A stretch of 64,000 nucleotides of DNA, from contig JAGTPG010000002.1 of the NCBI GenBank assembly GCA_018195615.1, positions 1,922,001-1,986,000 of the forward strand, in the 5' to 3' direction. This document shows, in pieces, positions 47,000 through 55,978 of this stretch; position 1 is the stretch's first letter, and every line of letters begins with the position of its first letter. The position numbers and the translations under genes were made by a program. The notes under the pieces were generated by a model, which worked only from the letters and a program-made list of their open reading frames with translations, did no database searches and was not told the origin of the DNA. Source of the stretch: Streptomyces tuirus. GTDB taxonomy: Bacteria > Actinomycetota > Actinomycetes > Streptomycetales > Streptomycetaceae.

Positions 47000-47020
47000 C
47001 GTCGACATCACGTGTCGACG
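47000..47020 (+). promoter_or_regulatory. Inverted repeat in the gntK leader
   Basis: CGTCGACA (47000-47007) and TGTCGACG (47013-47020) are a perfect 8-base inverted repeat with a 5-base spacer, ending 24 bases before the gntK ATG. It may be a second operator or an RNA hairpin in the leader. Confidence 0.45.
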
Positions 47021-47044
47021 AAGACAGCAGACAGTGAGGCAGCG

Positions 47045-47563
47045 ATGAACACCCCCCATGTCGTCGTGGTCATGGGCGTCGCGGGCACCGGCAAGACCAC
47101 CATCGGTCCCCTGCTCGCCGCCCGGCTCGGCGTTCCGTACGCCGAGGCCGACGACTTCCACCCGCCGGCCAACATCGCCAAGATGTCGGCCGGTACGCCG
47201 CTCACCGACGAGGACCGCCGGCCCTGGCTGGACGCCATCGGCGGCTGGGCGCAGGGGCGGGCCGGGCTCGGCGGTGTGGTCAGCTGCTCGGCACTGAAGC
47301 GGTCGTACCGTGACCGGCTGCGGTCCGCCGCGCCCGGCGTGGTCTTCCTGCACCTCACGGGCGACCGCGCGCTGATCGAGGACCGGATGTCGCACCGGCA
47401 GGGGCACTTCATGCCCACGGCGCTGCTCGACTCCCAGTTCGCCACGCTCCAGCCGCTCCAGGCGGACGAGGCGGGGGTCGCCGTGGACGTCGCGGGCAGC
47501 CCGGCGGAGATCACCGAGCGGGCGGTGCACGCCCTCAGCGGGCTCCCCGAGCCGATCCAGTAG
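47045..47563 (+). CDS. gntK: Gluconokinase GntK
   Basis: Gluconokinase makes 6-phosphogluconate from gluconate and ATP. The 172-residue protein has the P-loop VVMGVAGTGKTTIGPLLAAR, the substrate segment EADDFHPPANIAKMSAGTPL, and SCSALKRSYRDRLR, all diagnostic of the GntK/IdnK family. ATG 47045 follows GTGAGGC and is chosen over the upstream ATG at 46997, which lies inside the putative operator hairpin. It starts the cluster and is 53 bases from the permease gene. Confidence 0.93.
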   Translation: MNTPHVVVVMGVAGTGKTTIGPLLAARLGVPYAEADDFHPPANIAKMSAGTPLTDEDRRPWLDAIGGWAQGRAGLGGVVSCSALKRSYRDRLRSAAPGVVFLHLTGDRALIEDRMSHRQGHFMPTALLDSQFATLQPLQADEAGVAVDVAGSPAEITERAVHALSGLPEPIQ

Positions 47564-47616
47564 CCCCTTCCCCTCTCCCCACTCCCCGACTCCCCTCAAC
47601 GCAAGGGACATCCCCC

Positions 47617-49013
47617 GTGACCAGACTCAGCGTCGAGATGCTGGCAGCGGACGCACCCGAGCCGATCACCTCGGCCGGCCACGCTCAGCTGGGCATCGCC
47701 GTCCTGGCGGGCATCGCCGTCATCGTCCTGCTCATCACCAAGTTCAAGCTGCACGCCTTCCTGGCACTGACCATCGGCTCGCTGGCGCTCGGCGCGATCG
47801 CCGGGGCGCCGCTGGACAAGGTGCTCACCAGCTTCAGCACCGGCCTCGGCACCACGGTCGCCGGCGTGGGCGTGCTGATCGCCCTCGGTGCGATCCTCGG
47901 CAAGATGCTCGCCGACTCCGGCGGCGCCGACCAGATCGTCGACACCATCCTCGCGAAGGCCGGCGGACGGTCGATGCCGTGGGCGATGGTGCTGATCGCC
48001 TCCGTGATCGGTCTGCCGCTGTTCTTCGAGGTCGGCATCGTGCTGCTGATCCCGGTGGTGCTGATGGTCGCCAAGCGCGGCAACTACTCGCTGATGCGGA
48101 TCGGCATCCCGGCACTCGCGGGCCTGTCCGTGATGCACGGCCTGGTGCCGCCGCACCCCGGTCCGCTGGTCGCGATCGACGCGGTCGGGGCCGACCTCGG
48201 CGTGACGCTGGCCCTCGGCGTCCTCGTCGCGATACCCACGGTGATCATCTCCGGTCCGCTGTTCGCGAAGTACGCGGCCCGCTGGGTGGACGTCCCCGCC
48301 CCGAGCGGATGATTCCGCAGCGTGCCTCGGAGGACCTGGAGAAGCGCCCCGGCTTCGGCGCCACGCTGTTCACGGTGCTGCTGCCGGTGATCCTCATGCT
48401 GGCCAAGGCGCTCGTCGACGTCGTCATCGACGACCCGGAGAACCCGGTCCAGCGCGTCTTCGACGTGATCGGCGCCCCGATGATCGCGCTGCTCGCCTCG
48501 GTGCTGGTCGGCATCTTCACGCTGCTGCGGCCCGCCGGGTTCTCCAAGGAGCGGATCTCGCCGCTGGTCGAGAAGAGCCTCGCGCCGATCGCGGGCATCC
48601 TGCTGATCGTCGGCGCGGGCGGCGGCTTCAAGCAGACGCTGATCGACACCGGCGTGGGCCAGATGGTCCTGGACATCTCCAAGGACTGGTCGATCCCCGC
48701 GCTGCTGCTGGCCTGGCTGATCGCGGTGGCGATCCGGCTCGCGACCGGTTCGGCGACGGTGGCGACGGTCTCGGCGGCCGGTCTGGTCGCCCCGCTCGCG
48801 GCCGACATGTCGACCACGCACGCCGCCCTCCTCGTCCTGGCCATCGGCGCCGGCTCGCTCTTCTTCAGCCATGTCAACGACGCCGGGTTCTGGATGGTGA
48901 AGGAGTACTTCGGGCTGAGCGTCGGTCAGAACATCAAGACCTGGTCCGTCATGGAGACGATCATCTCGGTGGTCGCCGGCGGCATCGTCCTGCTGTTGTC
49001 CCTGGTGATCTAG
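47617..49013 (+). CDS. gntT: Gluconate permease, GntP family (one apparent single-base deletion)
   Basis: This is a 12-14-helix proton symporter of the GntP family. GVLIALGAILGKMLADSGGA, GLPLFFEVGIVLLIPVV and GLVPPHPGPLVAIDAVGAD are the family blocks, and AAVAIRLATGSATVAT-like AVAIRLATGSATVATVSAAG and HVNDAGFWMVKEYFGL close it. The frame breaks at 48299-48302; one C restores WVDVPAPERMIPQRASEDLE in the central loop. Restored length is 465 residues. GTG 47617 follows AAGGGA. The next gene starts 13 bases after the stop. It should import gluconate for GntK. Confidence 0.93.
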
Positions 49014-49026
49014 GAGTGGTACTGCG

Positions 49027-49791
49027 ATGACGGCTCACCCTCTCTTCGACATCAGCGGCCGCACGGCCCTGGTGACCGGTTCCAGCCGCGGCATCGGACT
49101 GGCCCTGGCCCGTGGCCTGGCGGAGGCCGGCTGCACGGTCGTCCTGAACGGACGCGACAAGGACCGGCTCGCCGAGGCCTCCTCCGGACTGCCCGGCGGC
49201 AAGGTGCACACGGCGGCGTTCGACGTGACCGACGGGCCGTCCGTGGCGGACGGGATCGCGGACGTCGAGGAGCGGGTGGGCCCGCTCGACATCCTCGTCA
49301 ACAACGCGGGCATGCAACTGCGGGCCCCGCTGCTGGAGTTCACCGACTCCGACTGGCACCGGATCCTGGACACCAATCTGACCAGCGCCTTCCTGGTCGG
49401 CCGTGAGGCGGCGCGCCGGATGACGGAACGCGGCCACGGAAAGATCATCAACATCTGCTCGCTGCAGAGCGAGGTGGTACGTCCCGGGATCGCGCCGTAC
49501 GCGGCCACCAAGGGCGCGCTGAAGATGCTCACCAAGGGCATGTGCGCGGACTGGGGTCCGAGCGGTGTGCAGGTCAACGGCCTCGGCCCGGGCTACATCG
49601 AGACCGAGCTGACCCGCCCGCTCGTCGAGGACGAGGAGTTCAGCGACTGGGTGCGGCGGCGCACCCCGGCCGGGCGCTGGGGGCGTACCCAGGACCTGGT
49701 GGGCGGGGTGCTGTTCCTCGCCTCCCCCGCCGCGGACTTCGTCAGCGGGCAGGTGCTGTACGTCGACGGCGGCATGACGAGCGTGCTGTGA
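49027..49791 (+). CDS. Short-chain dehydrogenase, gluconate 5-dehydrogenase (IdnO) type
   Basis: The 254-residue SDR has TGSSRGIG (cofactor), NNAG, the catalytic Ser in INICSLQSE and the YxxxK pair in YAATKGALKML. The GNO/IdnO group is suggested by the start PLFDISGRTALVTGSSRGIG and by the cluster: it would convert 5-ketogluconate to gluconate. It is 13 bases downstream of the permease and 17 bases before the next dehydrogenase. Other SDRs look similar, so the substrate rests on context. Confidence 0.88.
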   Translation: MTAHPLFDISGRTALVTGSSRGIGLALARGLAEAGCTVVLNGRDKDRLAEASSGLPGGKVHTAAFDVTDGPSVADGIADVEERVGPLDILVNNAGMQLRAPLLEFTDSDWHRILDTNLTSAFLVGREAARRMTERGHGKIINICSLQSEVVRPGIAPYAATKGALKMLTKGMCADWGPSGVQVNGLGPGYIETELTRPLVEDEEFSDWVRRRTPAGRWGRTQDLVGGVLFLASPAADFVSGQVLYVDGGMTSVL

Positions 49792-49808
49792 CCGGCCGGG
49801 AGGCTGTG

Positions 49809-50840
49809 ATGCTGGGTTGTGTGATCCACGGTCAGGGCGACCTGCGGGTCGCGGAGTTGCCGGTGCCGGAGCCCGGGCCGGGACAGGCGCTGGTCGCCGT
49901 CCGGTACGGCGGGGTGTGCGGGTCCGATCTGCACTACTGGCGGCACGGCGGGGTCGGTGACTTCCGGCTCCGGGAGCCGATGGTGCTCGGGCACGAGGTC
50001 GTCGGGACCGTTGTGGAGTACGGCCCCGGCGCTTCCGGGCCGGCTACGGGTACGGCCGTCGCCGTGCATCCGGCGACCCCGTGCGGGGTGTGCCCGGAGT
50101 GCTCGAACGGGCGGCGGAACGTGTGCCGCGACACCCGCTATCTGGGCAGTGCGGCACGTCACCCGCATGTGCAGGGCGGTTTCGCCGCCCGGGTGGTCGT
50201 GCCCTGCGAGCAGGTGCGGGCGCTGCCGGACGGTCTGGAGCTGCGCCGGGCCGCCCTCGCCGAGCCCCTGTCGGTCGCCCTGCACGCGGTGCGGCGGGCC
50301 GGTGAGGTGGCGGGCCGCCATGTCCTGGTGACCGGTGCCGGACCCATCGGGTGTCTGGTGGTCGCGGCGGCGAAGGCGGCGGGCGCCGCGCACGTGACCG
50401 TGACGGATTTGCTGCCGGAGGCGCTGGAGTACGCGCGGATCGCTGGTGCCGGCACGGTGGTGCGGGCCGACGATCCCGACGACGCCGGGTGGCCCGGTGA
50501 AGTGGAGGTGGCGATCGAGGCGTCCGGAGTGGCCGCGGGGCTCGATACGTGTCTACGGCGGGTGCGGCGCGGTGGGGTCGTGGTGCAGTTGGGGATGTTG
50601 CCGCCGGGGCAGAGTCCGTTCGCGGGGAACCTCGTCGTGAGCCGGGAGATCGAGCTGCGGGGGGCGTTCCGGTTCGATACCGAGTTCGACGAGGCGCTGG
50701 CCCTGCTTGCGGTGGAGCCGGCGTTCGACGGACTGGTCAGTGCGGTGGTTCCCGTGGGGGACGCCGAGTCCGCGTTCGGGCTGGCCGCTGACCGGAGCCG
50801 GTCCTGCAAGGTGCTGTTGGATTTCACCTCGGCGCCGTAG
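49809..50840 (+). CDS. idnD: Zinc-dependent L-idonate 5-dehydrogenase-like enzyme
   Basis: The 343-residue medium-chain dehydrogenase has catalytic zinc ligands in GGVCGSDLHYW and LGHEVVGTV, structural zinc cysteines in PCGVCPECSNGRRNVC, and the NAD fold VLVTGAGPIGCLVV. Start LGCVIHGQGDLRVAELPVPE is like IdnD. Together with the SDR it would take idonate via 5-ketogluconate to gluconate for GntK. ATG 49809 follows GGGAGG by six bases; an in-frame GTG at 49788 overlaps the upstream gene. This is the last gene of the cluster. Confidence 0.88.
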   Translation: MLGCVIHGQGDLRVAELPVPEPGPGQALVAVRYGGVCGSDLHYWRHGGVGDFRLREPMVLGHEVVGTVVEYGPGASGPATGTAVAVHPATPCGVCPECSNGRRNVCRDTRYLGSAARHPHVQGGFAARVVVPCEQVRALPDGLELRRAALAEPLSVALHAVRRAGEVAGRHVLVTGAGPIGCLVVAAAKAAGAAHVTVTDLLPEALEYARIAGAGTVVRADDPDDAGWPGEVEVAIEASGVAAGLDTCLRRVRRGGVVVQLGMLPPGQSPFAGNLVVSREIELRGAFRFDTEFDEALALLAVEPAFDGLVSAVVPVGDAESAFGLAADRSRSCKVLLDFTSAP

Positions 50841-50993
50841 GGGCTGTCGTCGCGCACGTCATCCCCGGTACCCAGCCCCGGTCCCCCCGGCGGCGGAGCC
50901 GGTTCCTTCCCTGTGGTGATCCACGCATGTCGAACGACTGCGACCTTGGAAACATCGCCGAGCAGGCGTTGCCGCCGCAAGGGAGGACCGCTC

Positions 50994-51620
50994 GTGACCA
51001 GGACTGGCTCACCCGTCACACCGTCCGGGGCCGCACGCCCTCCGGGCCGGTTACGCACCGTCTGGGCCGCCGCTCACGCGCCGGTGGCGGGGGTCCCGCG
51101 GTGGGTGCGGACCGCCGCCTACGCCATACCGCTCACCGTGTTGCCGTCGAGCCTGTGGCGGGTGCTGGTGGGCTTCTTCGACGAGGACACCGCGGGAAAG
51201 ACCGGGGACCTGCCGTCGTGGCTGCCGGCCGAGGTCTACGCGATCCTGCTCTCGGTACTGTCCGAGGTGCTGGCGTTCACCGCGGTCGGGCTGATCGCCG
51301 CGTGGGGCGAGGTGTTCCCGCGCTGGGTCCCGCTGCTGCGCGGGCGCAGGGTGCCGACCGCGGTCGCGGTCGTGCCGGCCGCCCTCGGCGCGGTGGTGCT
51401 GACGGCCCTCTGCACCGCCGCCTGCGTCGCTGACGCGGCCGGGGTGACCCTCAGGGGAGAACCGCTCCCGTCCGACAACCCGACAGCGGCGGGCGGCTGG
51501 GAGACCGTCGTGTTCTACGTCTGCTACGCCCCTCTGTTGCTGTGGGGACCACTGCTCGGGGCCGTCACGGTCGCCTACGCTCGGCGCAGGCGCCATGTCC
51601 CGGCGACCGTGCCCGGATGA
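50994..51620 (+). CDS. Small membrane protein, unknown function
   Basis: The 208-residue protein has four hydrophobic segments: TAAYAIPLTVLPSSLWRVLV, AILLSVLSEVLAFTAVGLIA, AVAVVPAALGAVVLTALCTA and VVFYVCYAPLLLWGPLLGAV. Loops are short, and the N-terminal 30 residues are polar. No family is recognised. GTG 50994 follows GGGAGGACC, which is better than the earlier in-frame starts. The stop is one base from that of the convergent cytochrome gene. Confidence 0.72.
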   Translation: MTRTGSPVTPSGAARPPGRLRTVWAAAHAPVAGVPRWVRTAAYAIPLTVLPSSLWRVLVGFFDEDTAGKTGDLPSWLPAEVYAILLSVLSEVLAFTAVGLIAAWGEVFPRWVPLLRGRRVPTAVAVVPAALGAVVLTALCTAACVADAAGVTLRGEPLPSDNPTAAGGWETVVFYVCYAPLLLWGPLLGAVTVAYARRRRHVPATVPG

Positions 51621-51621
51621 C

Positions 51622-52245
51622 TCACGGCCGCCACAGCGTGTGCTCCCGCTCCGCCCACTCCCGGCTCACCGACCCGGTGCGCATGCCCCGGCGGGCCTCC
51701 GGGTCCGCCAGGGCCATGCCGATGTGACCGGCCAGGACGATGCCGATGGTGAGGGCCAGCCAGTCGTGGACGAACGTCGCGCTGGTGCGCCAGACCAGCG
51801 GGGTGAGGTGGGTGAACCACATCATGAGGCCGGTGGCGAGCATGACGAGGGTGGCGCCGGCGATCCAGGCCGCGTAGAGCTTCTGGCCGGCGTTGAACTT
51901 GGCTGCCGGGCGGGATATGTGCCGTTTGTCGCGGTGCAGGGCGGCGCGCAGCCACGTGCGGTCGTGCGGGCCGAAGCGGTTGAGGCGGCCGAGGTCGGCG
52001 CGGAAAGCGCGGGAGGCGAGGCCGGCCAGGACGGGGACGGGCAGGGCGAGGCCGGCCCATTGGTGCAGGGTGACGACCAGGGCGCGGCGGCCGACGAGTT
52101 CGGCGAGCTGGGGGATGTAGAGACAGGCCGCGGTCACGACGCAGACGCCCATCAGGGCGGCCGTGGTGCGGTGGACCCAGCGCTGGGTCCCGGTGAAGCG
52201 CCGGATGTCGGCCGTGGTGGGCGGGGTGTCAGCTCGTAGGCTCAT
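51622..52245 (-). CDS. Membrane cytochrome b-type protein, partner of the molybdoenzyme
   Basis: The 207-residue protein has four or five transmembrane helices with histidines at positions expected for b-type haem: TQRWVHRTTAALMGVCVV, VVTLHQWAGLALPVPVLA, and TSATFVHDWLALTIGIVLAGH. This fits the prokaryotic cytochrome b561 / formate dehydrogenase gamma type. It overlaps the upstream Mo-enzyme gene by 17 bases, so the two are co-translated and probably form a complex that passes quinone electrons to the Mo site, as MsrQ does for MsrP. It is intact. Confidence 0.82.
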   Translation of the reverse strand: MSLRADTPPTTADIRRFTGTQRWVHRTTAALMGVCVVTAACLYIPQLAELVGRRALVVTLHQWAGLALPVPVLAGLASRAFRADLGRLNRFGPHDRTWLRAALHRDKRHISRPAAKFNAGQKLYAAWIAGATLVMLATGLMMWFTHLTPLVWRTSATFVHDWLALTIGIVLAGHIGMALADPEARRGMRTGSVSREWAEREHTLWRP

Positions 52246-53002
52246 CGTCGCGTCCGTTCGAACGGCCCACCCAGGCGTCGACGTCGTAGCCGCGCTCCTC
52301 CCAGTAGCCCGGCCGGACCTCGTCGGTGACAGTGATGCCGGAGAGCCACTTGGCGGACTTGTAGAAGTACATGGGCGCCACGTAGAGACGGACCGGGCCG
52401 CCGTGGGAGTGGCCGAGGTCCTTGTCCTGCATGCGCAGGGCGACCAGGACGTCCGCGCGGCGGGCCTGGTCGAGGGTGAGGCTCTCGGTGTACGTGCCGT
52501 CGAAGCAGGTGAAGCGGACGGCCCTGGCCGTGGGGCGTACTCCGGCAGCGTCGAGCAGTCGGGACAGGCGTACGCCCTCGAAGGGGGTGTCGGGGACGCG
52601 CCAGCCGGTGACGCACTGGACGTCGCGGACCAGGCGGGTCTGCGGGAGGGCCTTGAGATCGGCCAGGGTGTAGGTCGTGGGGTGGTCGACGAGGCCGTCG
52701 ATCTCGAGGCGGTAGGTGTTCGCGTTCTTGCGCGGGACGGACGAGGCGACCGAGTAGTAGCGGAAGCCGCCGCCGTTCGGGAGAAGTCCGGTCAGGCCGG
52801 TGGGGTCATTGTCGGCGGCGCCGCCGAGGAAGGCCTCAAGACCGCGTTGCAGATCGGGCGCGGCGACCACGCCGAGGGCGCCCAGGCCGAGGGTGCCGAG
52901 GAAGACGCGGCGGCCGACCGGGGTGCCCCGCTGCTCGGGGTGTCCGTCGTTCACGCCGTCGTGTACGTCCTCGTTCACACCCCTGTTCAGGTGCTCGTTC
53001 AC
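52229..53002 (-). CDS. Molybdopterin-dependent oxidoreductase (sulfite oxidase/MsrP-like)
   Basis: The 257-residue protein has a polar N-terminus, GRRVFLGTLGLGALGVVAA as a possible Tat-type anchor or signal (two Arg before the hydrophobic run), and the sulfite-oxidase fold with RLVRDVQCVTGWRVPDTPFE, whose Cys is the Mo ligand, then FTCFDGTYTESLTLDQARR and VRLYVAPMYFYKSAKWLSG. No dimerisation domain follows, so it resembles MsrP/YedY rather than sulfite oxidase. MsrP repairs oxidised methionines in the envelope; whether this one does is inferred. The cytochrome gene overlaps its end. Confidence 0.87.
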   Translation of the reverse strand: MNEHLNRGVNEDVHDGVNDGHPEQRGTPVGRRVFLGTLGLGALGVVAAPDLQRGLEAFLGGAADNDPTGLTGLLPNGGGFRYYSVASSVPRKNANTYRLEIDGLVDHPTTYTLADLKALPQTRLVRDVQCVTGWRVPDTPFEGVRLSRLLDAAGVRPTARAVRFTCFDGTYTESLTLDQARRADVLVALRMQDKDLGHSHGGPVRLYVAPMYFYKSAKWLSGITVTDEVRPGYWEERGYDVDAWVGRSNGRDDEPTS

Positions 53003-53015
53003 GTACTCATTCGAA

Positions 53016-53050
53016 CACCCGCGGCCCCGTCAGGACAGGGCTCGCGGGTG
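53016..53050 (-). terminator. Hairpin after the APC permease gene
   Basis: CACCCGCGGCCC (53016-53027) can pair with GGGCTCGCGGGTG (53038-53050) with one bulged T. It lies between the APC permease stop at 53090 and the start of the Mo-enzyme gene at 53002 on the same strand, and probably separates them. Confidence 0.6.
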
Positions 53051-53089
53051 CTCGTCAGAGTTCCGTAACCACTTCTTACGCGGACGGGG

Positions 53090-54628
53090 TCAGGACGACG
53101 CCGCCTTGTCCAGCTGGAACGCCTCGTTGCCGAGCCCGATCCGGGCGTGCTTCTCGGGGGCGCGGGCGCGCAGCACCAGGCCGAGGACCAGGCCGGCGAC
53201 CAGGGCGAGGCCGATGGTGCCGGGCAGCACCCAGCTCAGCGAGGAGCCGGGGCCGGCGCCGACCAGCACCTCGAAGTCCTTCACCGTGTAGCCGGCGATG
53301 ACGAGGAGGGCGACGCACGCCAGGGCGGAGGTGACCAGACGCCAGGCCTGGGCGCCGGCGGCGCCGCGGCGGACGAAGAAGACGACGACCGAGAGGGAGG
53401 CCGCGGCCATCAGGACGATCACGCCGAGGGCGCCGATGTTGCCGAACCATGTGAACAGGTGCAGGACGGGAGCGGTGGGGTCGCCGACCGGCTTGTCGTC
53501 GGCGATCGCGAAGGCGATCACGACCACGACGGCCACGACGGTCTGGAGCAGCGATCCGGTGCCGGGGGCGCCGCTGCTGCCGCTGGTGCGGCCGAAGGCG
53601 GCGGGCAGCAGGCCCTCGCGGCCCATGGCGAAGGCGTACCGGGCGACGACGTTGTGGAAGCTGAGCAGGGCGGCGAACATGCCGGTGACGAACAGGACGT
53701 GCAGGACGTCCGTGAAGGTGCCGCCGAGGCGGGACTCGGTGAGGAAGAACAGCAGTCCGGCGCTCTGCTTCTGCGCTGTGCCGACGATCGCGGAGGGGCC
53801 GGTGGCGACGGTGAGGGCCCAGCTGCTCAGCGCGAAGAAGACGGCGACCCCGCCGACGGCGAGGAACATCACGCGGGGCACGAGGACATGCGGGCGGCTG
53901 GTCTCCTCGGCGTAGACGGGGGCCTGCTCGAAGCCGAGGAACGCGGCGATGCAGAAGCAGAGGGCGGTGCCGACGCCCGCGCCCGTGAGGGTGTCCGGGT
54001 TGAAGGCGTGCAGCGACAGGCCCTCCTTGCCCGGGTCGGCGATGGCGGCGACATCGAAGATGACGACGAGGAGTACCTCGATGACCAGCAGTACGCCGAG
54101 TACGCGCGCGTTGACGTCGATCTTCAGCCAGCCGAGCAGACCGACGACGAGGGCGGCCACCAGCGCCGGTATCCACCAGGCGACCTCGACGTCGGCGTAG
54201 GTGGCGAAGAGCCCGGAGACCTCGAAGCCGAAGATGCCGTAGATGCCGACCTGGAGCGCGTTGTAGGCGACGAGGGCAACCAGGGCGGCGCCCGCGCCGG
54301 CGGTGCCGCCGAGGCCGCGGGAGATGTACGCGTAGAAGGCGCCGGCGTTGTGGACGTGGCGGCTCATCTCGGCGTAGCCGACGCTGAACAGGACCAGGAC
54401 GACGCCGAGGACGACGAAGAGCAGCGGCTGGCCGACGATGCCCATCACCGCGAATGTGGTGGGCATGACACCAGCGACCACCATGAGCGGGGCGGTGGCG
54501 GCGAGGACGGAGAGCAGCAGGCCCCCGGTGCCGAGGCGGTCGGCGCGCAGGGCTCGCTCCTGCCCCTTGAACGTACTGATGCCGCCGCCGGCGGCGGACG
54601 TACTCGTGCTCGAACTGTCCGTGGTCAT
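53090..54628 (-). CDS. APC-family amino acid permease
   Basis: The 512-residue protein has twelve or more transmembrane helices. The amino acid/polyamine/cation family start is visible at LRADRLGTGGLLLSVLAATA and GQPLLFVVLGVVLVLFSVGY with YAEMSRHVHNAGAFYAYISR. The FEQAPVYAEETSRPHVLVPR block is typical of APC transporters. Substrate unknown; no catabolic gene nearby gives a clue. It is intact. The start ATG 54628 is 34 bases after the preceding gene on the same strand, so the two are likely cotranscribed. Confidence 0.88.
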   Translation of the reverse strand: MTTDSSSTSTSAAGGGISTFKGQERALRADRLGTGGLLLSVLAATAPLMVVAGVMPTTFAVMGIVGQPLLFVVLGVVLVLFSVGYAEMSRHVHNAGAFYAYISRGLGGTAGAGAALVALVAYNALQVGIYGIFGFEVSGLFATYADVEVAWWIPALVAALVVGLLGWLKIDVNARVLGVLLVIEVLLVVIFDVAAIADPGKEGLSLHAFNPDTLTGAGVGTALCFCIAAFLGFEQAPVYAEETSRPHVLVPRVMFLAVGGVAVFFALSSWALTVATGPSAIVGTAQKQSAGLLFFLTESRLGGTFTDVLHVLFVTGMFAALLSFHNVVARYAFAMGREGLLPAAFGRTSGSSGAPGTGSLLQTVVAVVVVIAFAIADDKPVGDPTAPVLHLFTWFGNIGALGVIVLMAAASLSVVVFFVRRGAAGAQAWRLVTSALACVALLVIAGYTVKDFEVLVGAGPGSSLSWVLPGTIGLALVAGLVLGLVLRARAPEKHARIGLGNEAFQLDKAASS

Positions 54629-54662
54629 CGGAGAGCGTCCTCACTTCTGGGATACGGGGGTG

Positions 54663-55628
54663 TCATGCCGTGCCCAGCGCGCCGGCGCGGGCGGCGGCGA
54701 AGGCGGTGTGCGGGTCTCGGTCCGGGTACGACCAGGGCGCCTGGGTGGCGTGCCGGCCGATCCGGTGGAACAGGGCGGCGGCCTCGGCGCCCCGCCCCTC
54801 GCAGAACTTGGCGTGGGCGAGGAAGTTCAGGTCGATCAGCCGGCGCGGATGGCCTTCGTGCTCCCACTCCAGCCACCAGTCGAAGGCGGCCTTCATCACC
54901 TGGCGGGCGCGGCGGCCGGTCCAGTGGCCGGAGGCGGACGGATCGCCGGGTTCGTGCCCGGCGGCGGCCAGCACGCGGTAGCGCTCGGCGTGCGCGATGA
55001 CCGGCAGGATCGCGAGCGGGGAGTCGGCAGGAGCCTGTTCGGCGGCCCAGTTGGCGAAGTCGTAGACCTCGTGCAGCGGGTCCGGGCCGGCCTCGGTGCG
55101 GCGTCCGGCGAGCCGGGCGACCATCAGGTGATGGGCGTGGTGGTGATCGGCGTACCGGCCGCGGACCTGCTCGAAACCGCGGACCACGTCCTGGTCGGTG
55201 CCGACCGCGCACTCCAGCATGAGCATGCCGAGCCAGGGGGTCGGGTCGGCGGGGACGCGGGCGGCGGCGGTCAGACAGGCCTCGCGGGCGCGGTCCGGCT
55301 TGCCCTTGCCGTGCAGCACGCGCCGGACCTCGGCGAGGGCGAGCAGGACGGCGGCGTCGGCGGACTCGGGTTCGGCCAGCAGCCACTCGCGGGCCCAGGC
55401 GGCACAGTAGGACTCGCGCGCGAGGACCGTGACGCGATGGCCGCGCCGGTCCCAGTCGTCTCCGGTGTGCACCAGCAGCGAACGGGCGTTCTGCCAGCGG
55501 CCCTGCGCCAGTGCGGCGCGCGCGGCGACGAGGTCGGCGTCGTCGAGGGCCTCGTCGAAGGCCTGAGACGCACGTCTGCGGCCACGGCCGAGGGGAGGCG
55601 GGGGTGGGGACACCGCGAACTTCCTCAC
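54663..55628 (-). CDS. Hypothetical cytosolic helical protein
   Basis: The 321-residue protein is not assigned. It is helical throughout, with repeats of the TPR sort suggested by ALAQGRWQNARSLLVHTGDD, AREACLTAAARVPADPTPWL and LNFLAHAKFCEGRGAEAAAL. Histidines cluster at RYADHHHAHHLMVARLAGRR. No signal or membrane segment. GTG 55628 follows AAGAAGAG; a longer in-frame start lies upstream but without a ribosome site. It precedes the APC permease by 34 bases. A similar protein family exists in Streptomyces but I know no function. Confidence 0.72.
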   Translation of the reverse strand: MRKFAVSPPPPPLGRGRRRASQAFDEALDDADLVAARAALAQGRWQNARSLLVHTGDDWDRRGHRVTVLARESYCAAWAREWLLAEPESADAAVLLALAEVRRVLHGKGKPDRAREACLTAAARVPADPTPWLGMLMLECAVGTDQDVVRGFEQVRGRYADHHHAHHLMVARLAGRRTEAGPDPLHEVYDFANWAAEQAPADSPLAILPVIAHAERYRVLAAAGHEPGDPSASGHWTGRRARQVMKAAFDWWLEWEHEGHPRRLIDLNFLAHAKFCEGRGAEAAALFHRIGRHATQAPWSYPDRDPHTAFAAARAGALGTA

Positions 55629-55978
55629 GCGCTCTTCTTTGTGTTTCGGCTCACGGCGGGCGATGGAGCGCGGATGTGCGCAATGCCATGAACTGATCAC
55701 GGACAGCCAACCCTCAGCCAACGGTTGACGTCAAGGGCCGCAATGGTGTTACACGCGTCAACTGCCGCCACTTGTGAGGATTTTGTGATCAATGGGGGTC
55801 AGGAGGCGGGTGTGGCGGCCATCCGATTTTTCCGTTTCGCCCTTTGTGGCGTACGTCATAGTGCAGGTCGGCAACCGCCCCGCACGATGGACTGACGTAC
55901 GGGCGCGCCGGGCGGAGCCGGCCGGTACAGTCGGCCCCTACGCAACCGTGACCCGACCTGATCATCGAGGTACACCGC
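55629..55978. promoter_or_regulatory. 350-base divergent promoter region with a palindrome
   Basis: This gap separates the hypothetical gene (minus) from the DMT gene (plus) and is A/T-richer than its neighbours. It contains the 10-base palindrome TTGACGTCAA (55725-55734), a repeated AGCCAAC at 55705-55711 and 55716-55722, and TACAGT near 55925 that could be the -10 of the plus-strand gene. No coding frame is convincing. Confidence 0.5.
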
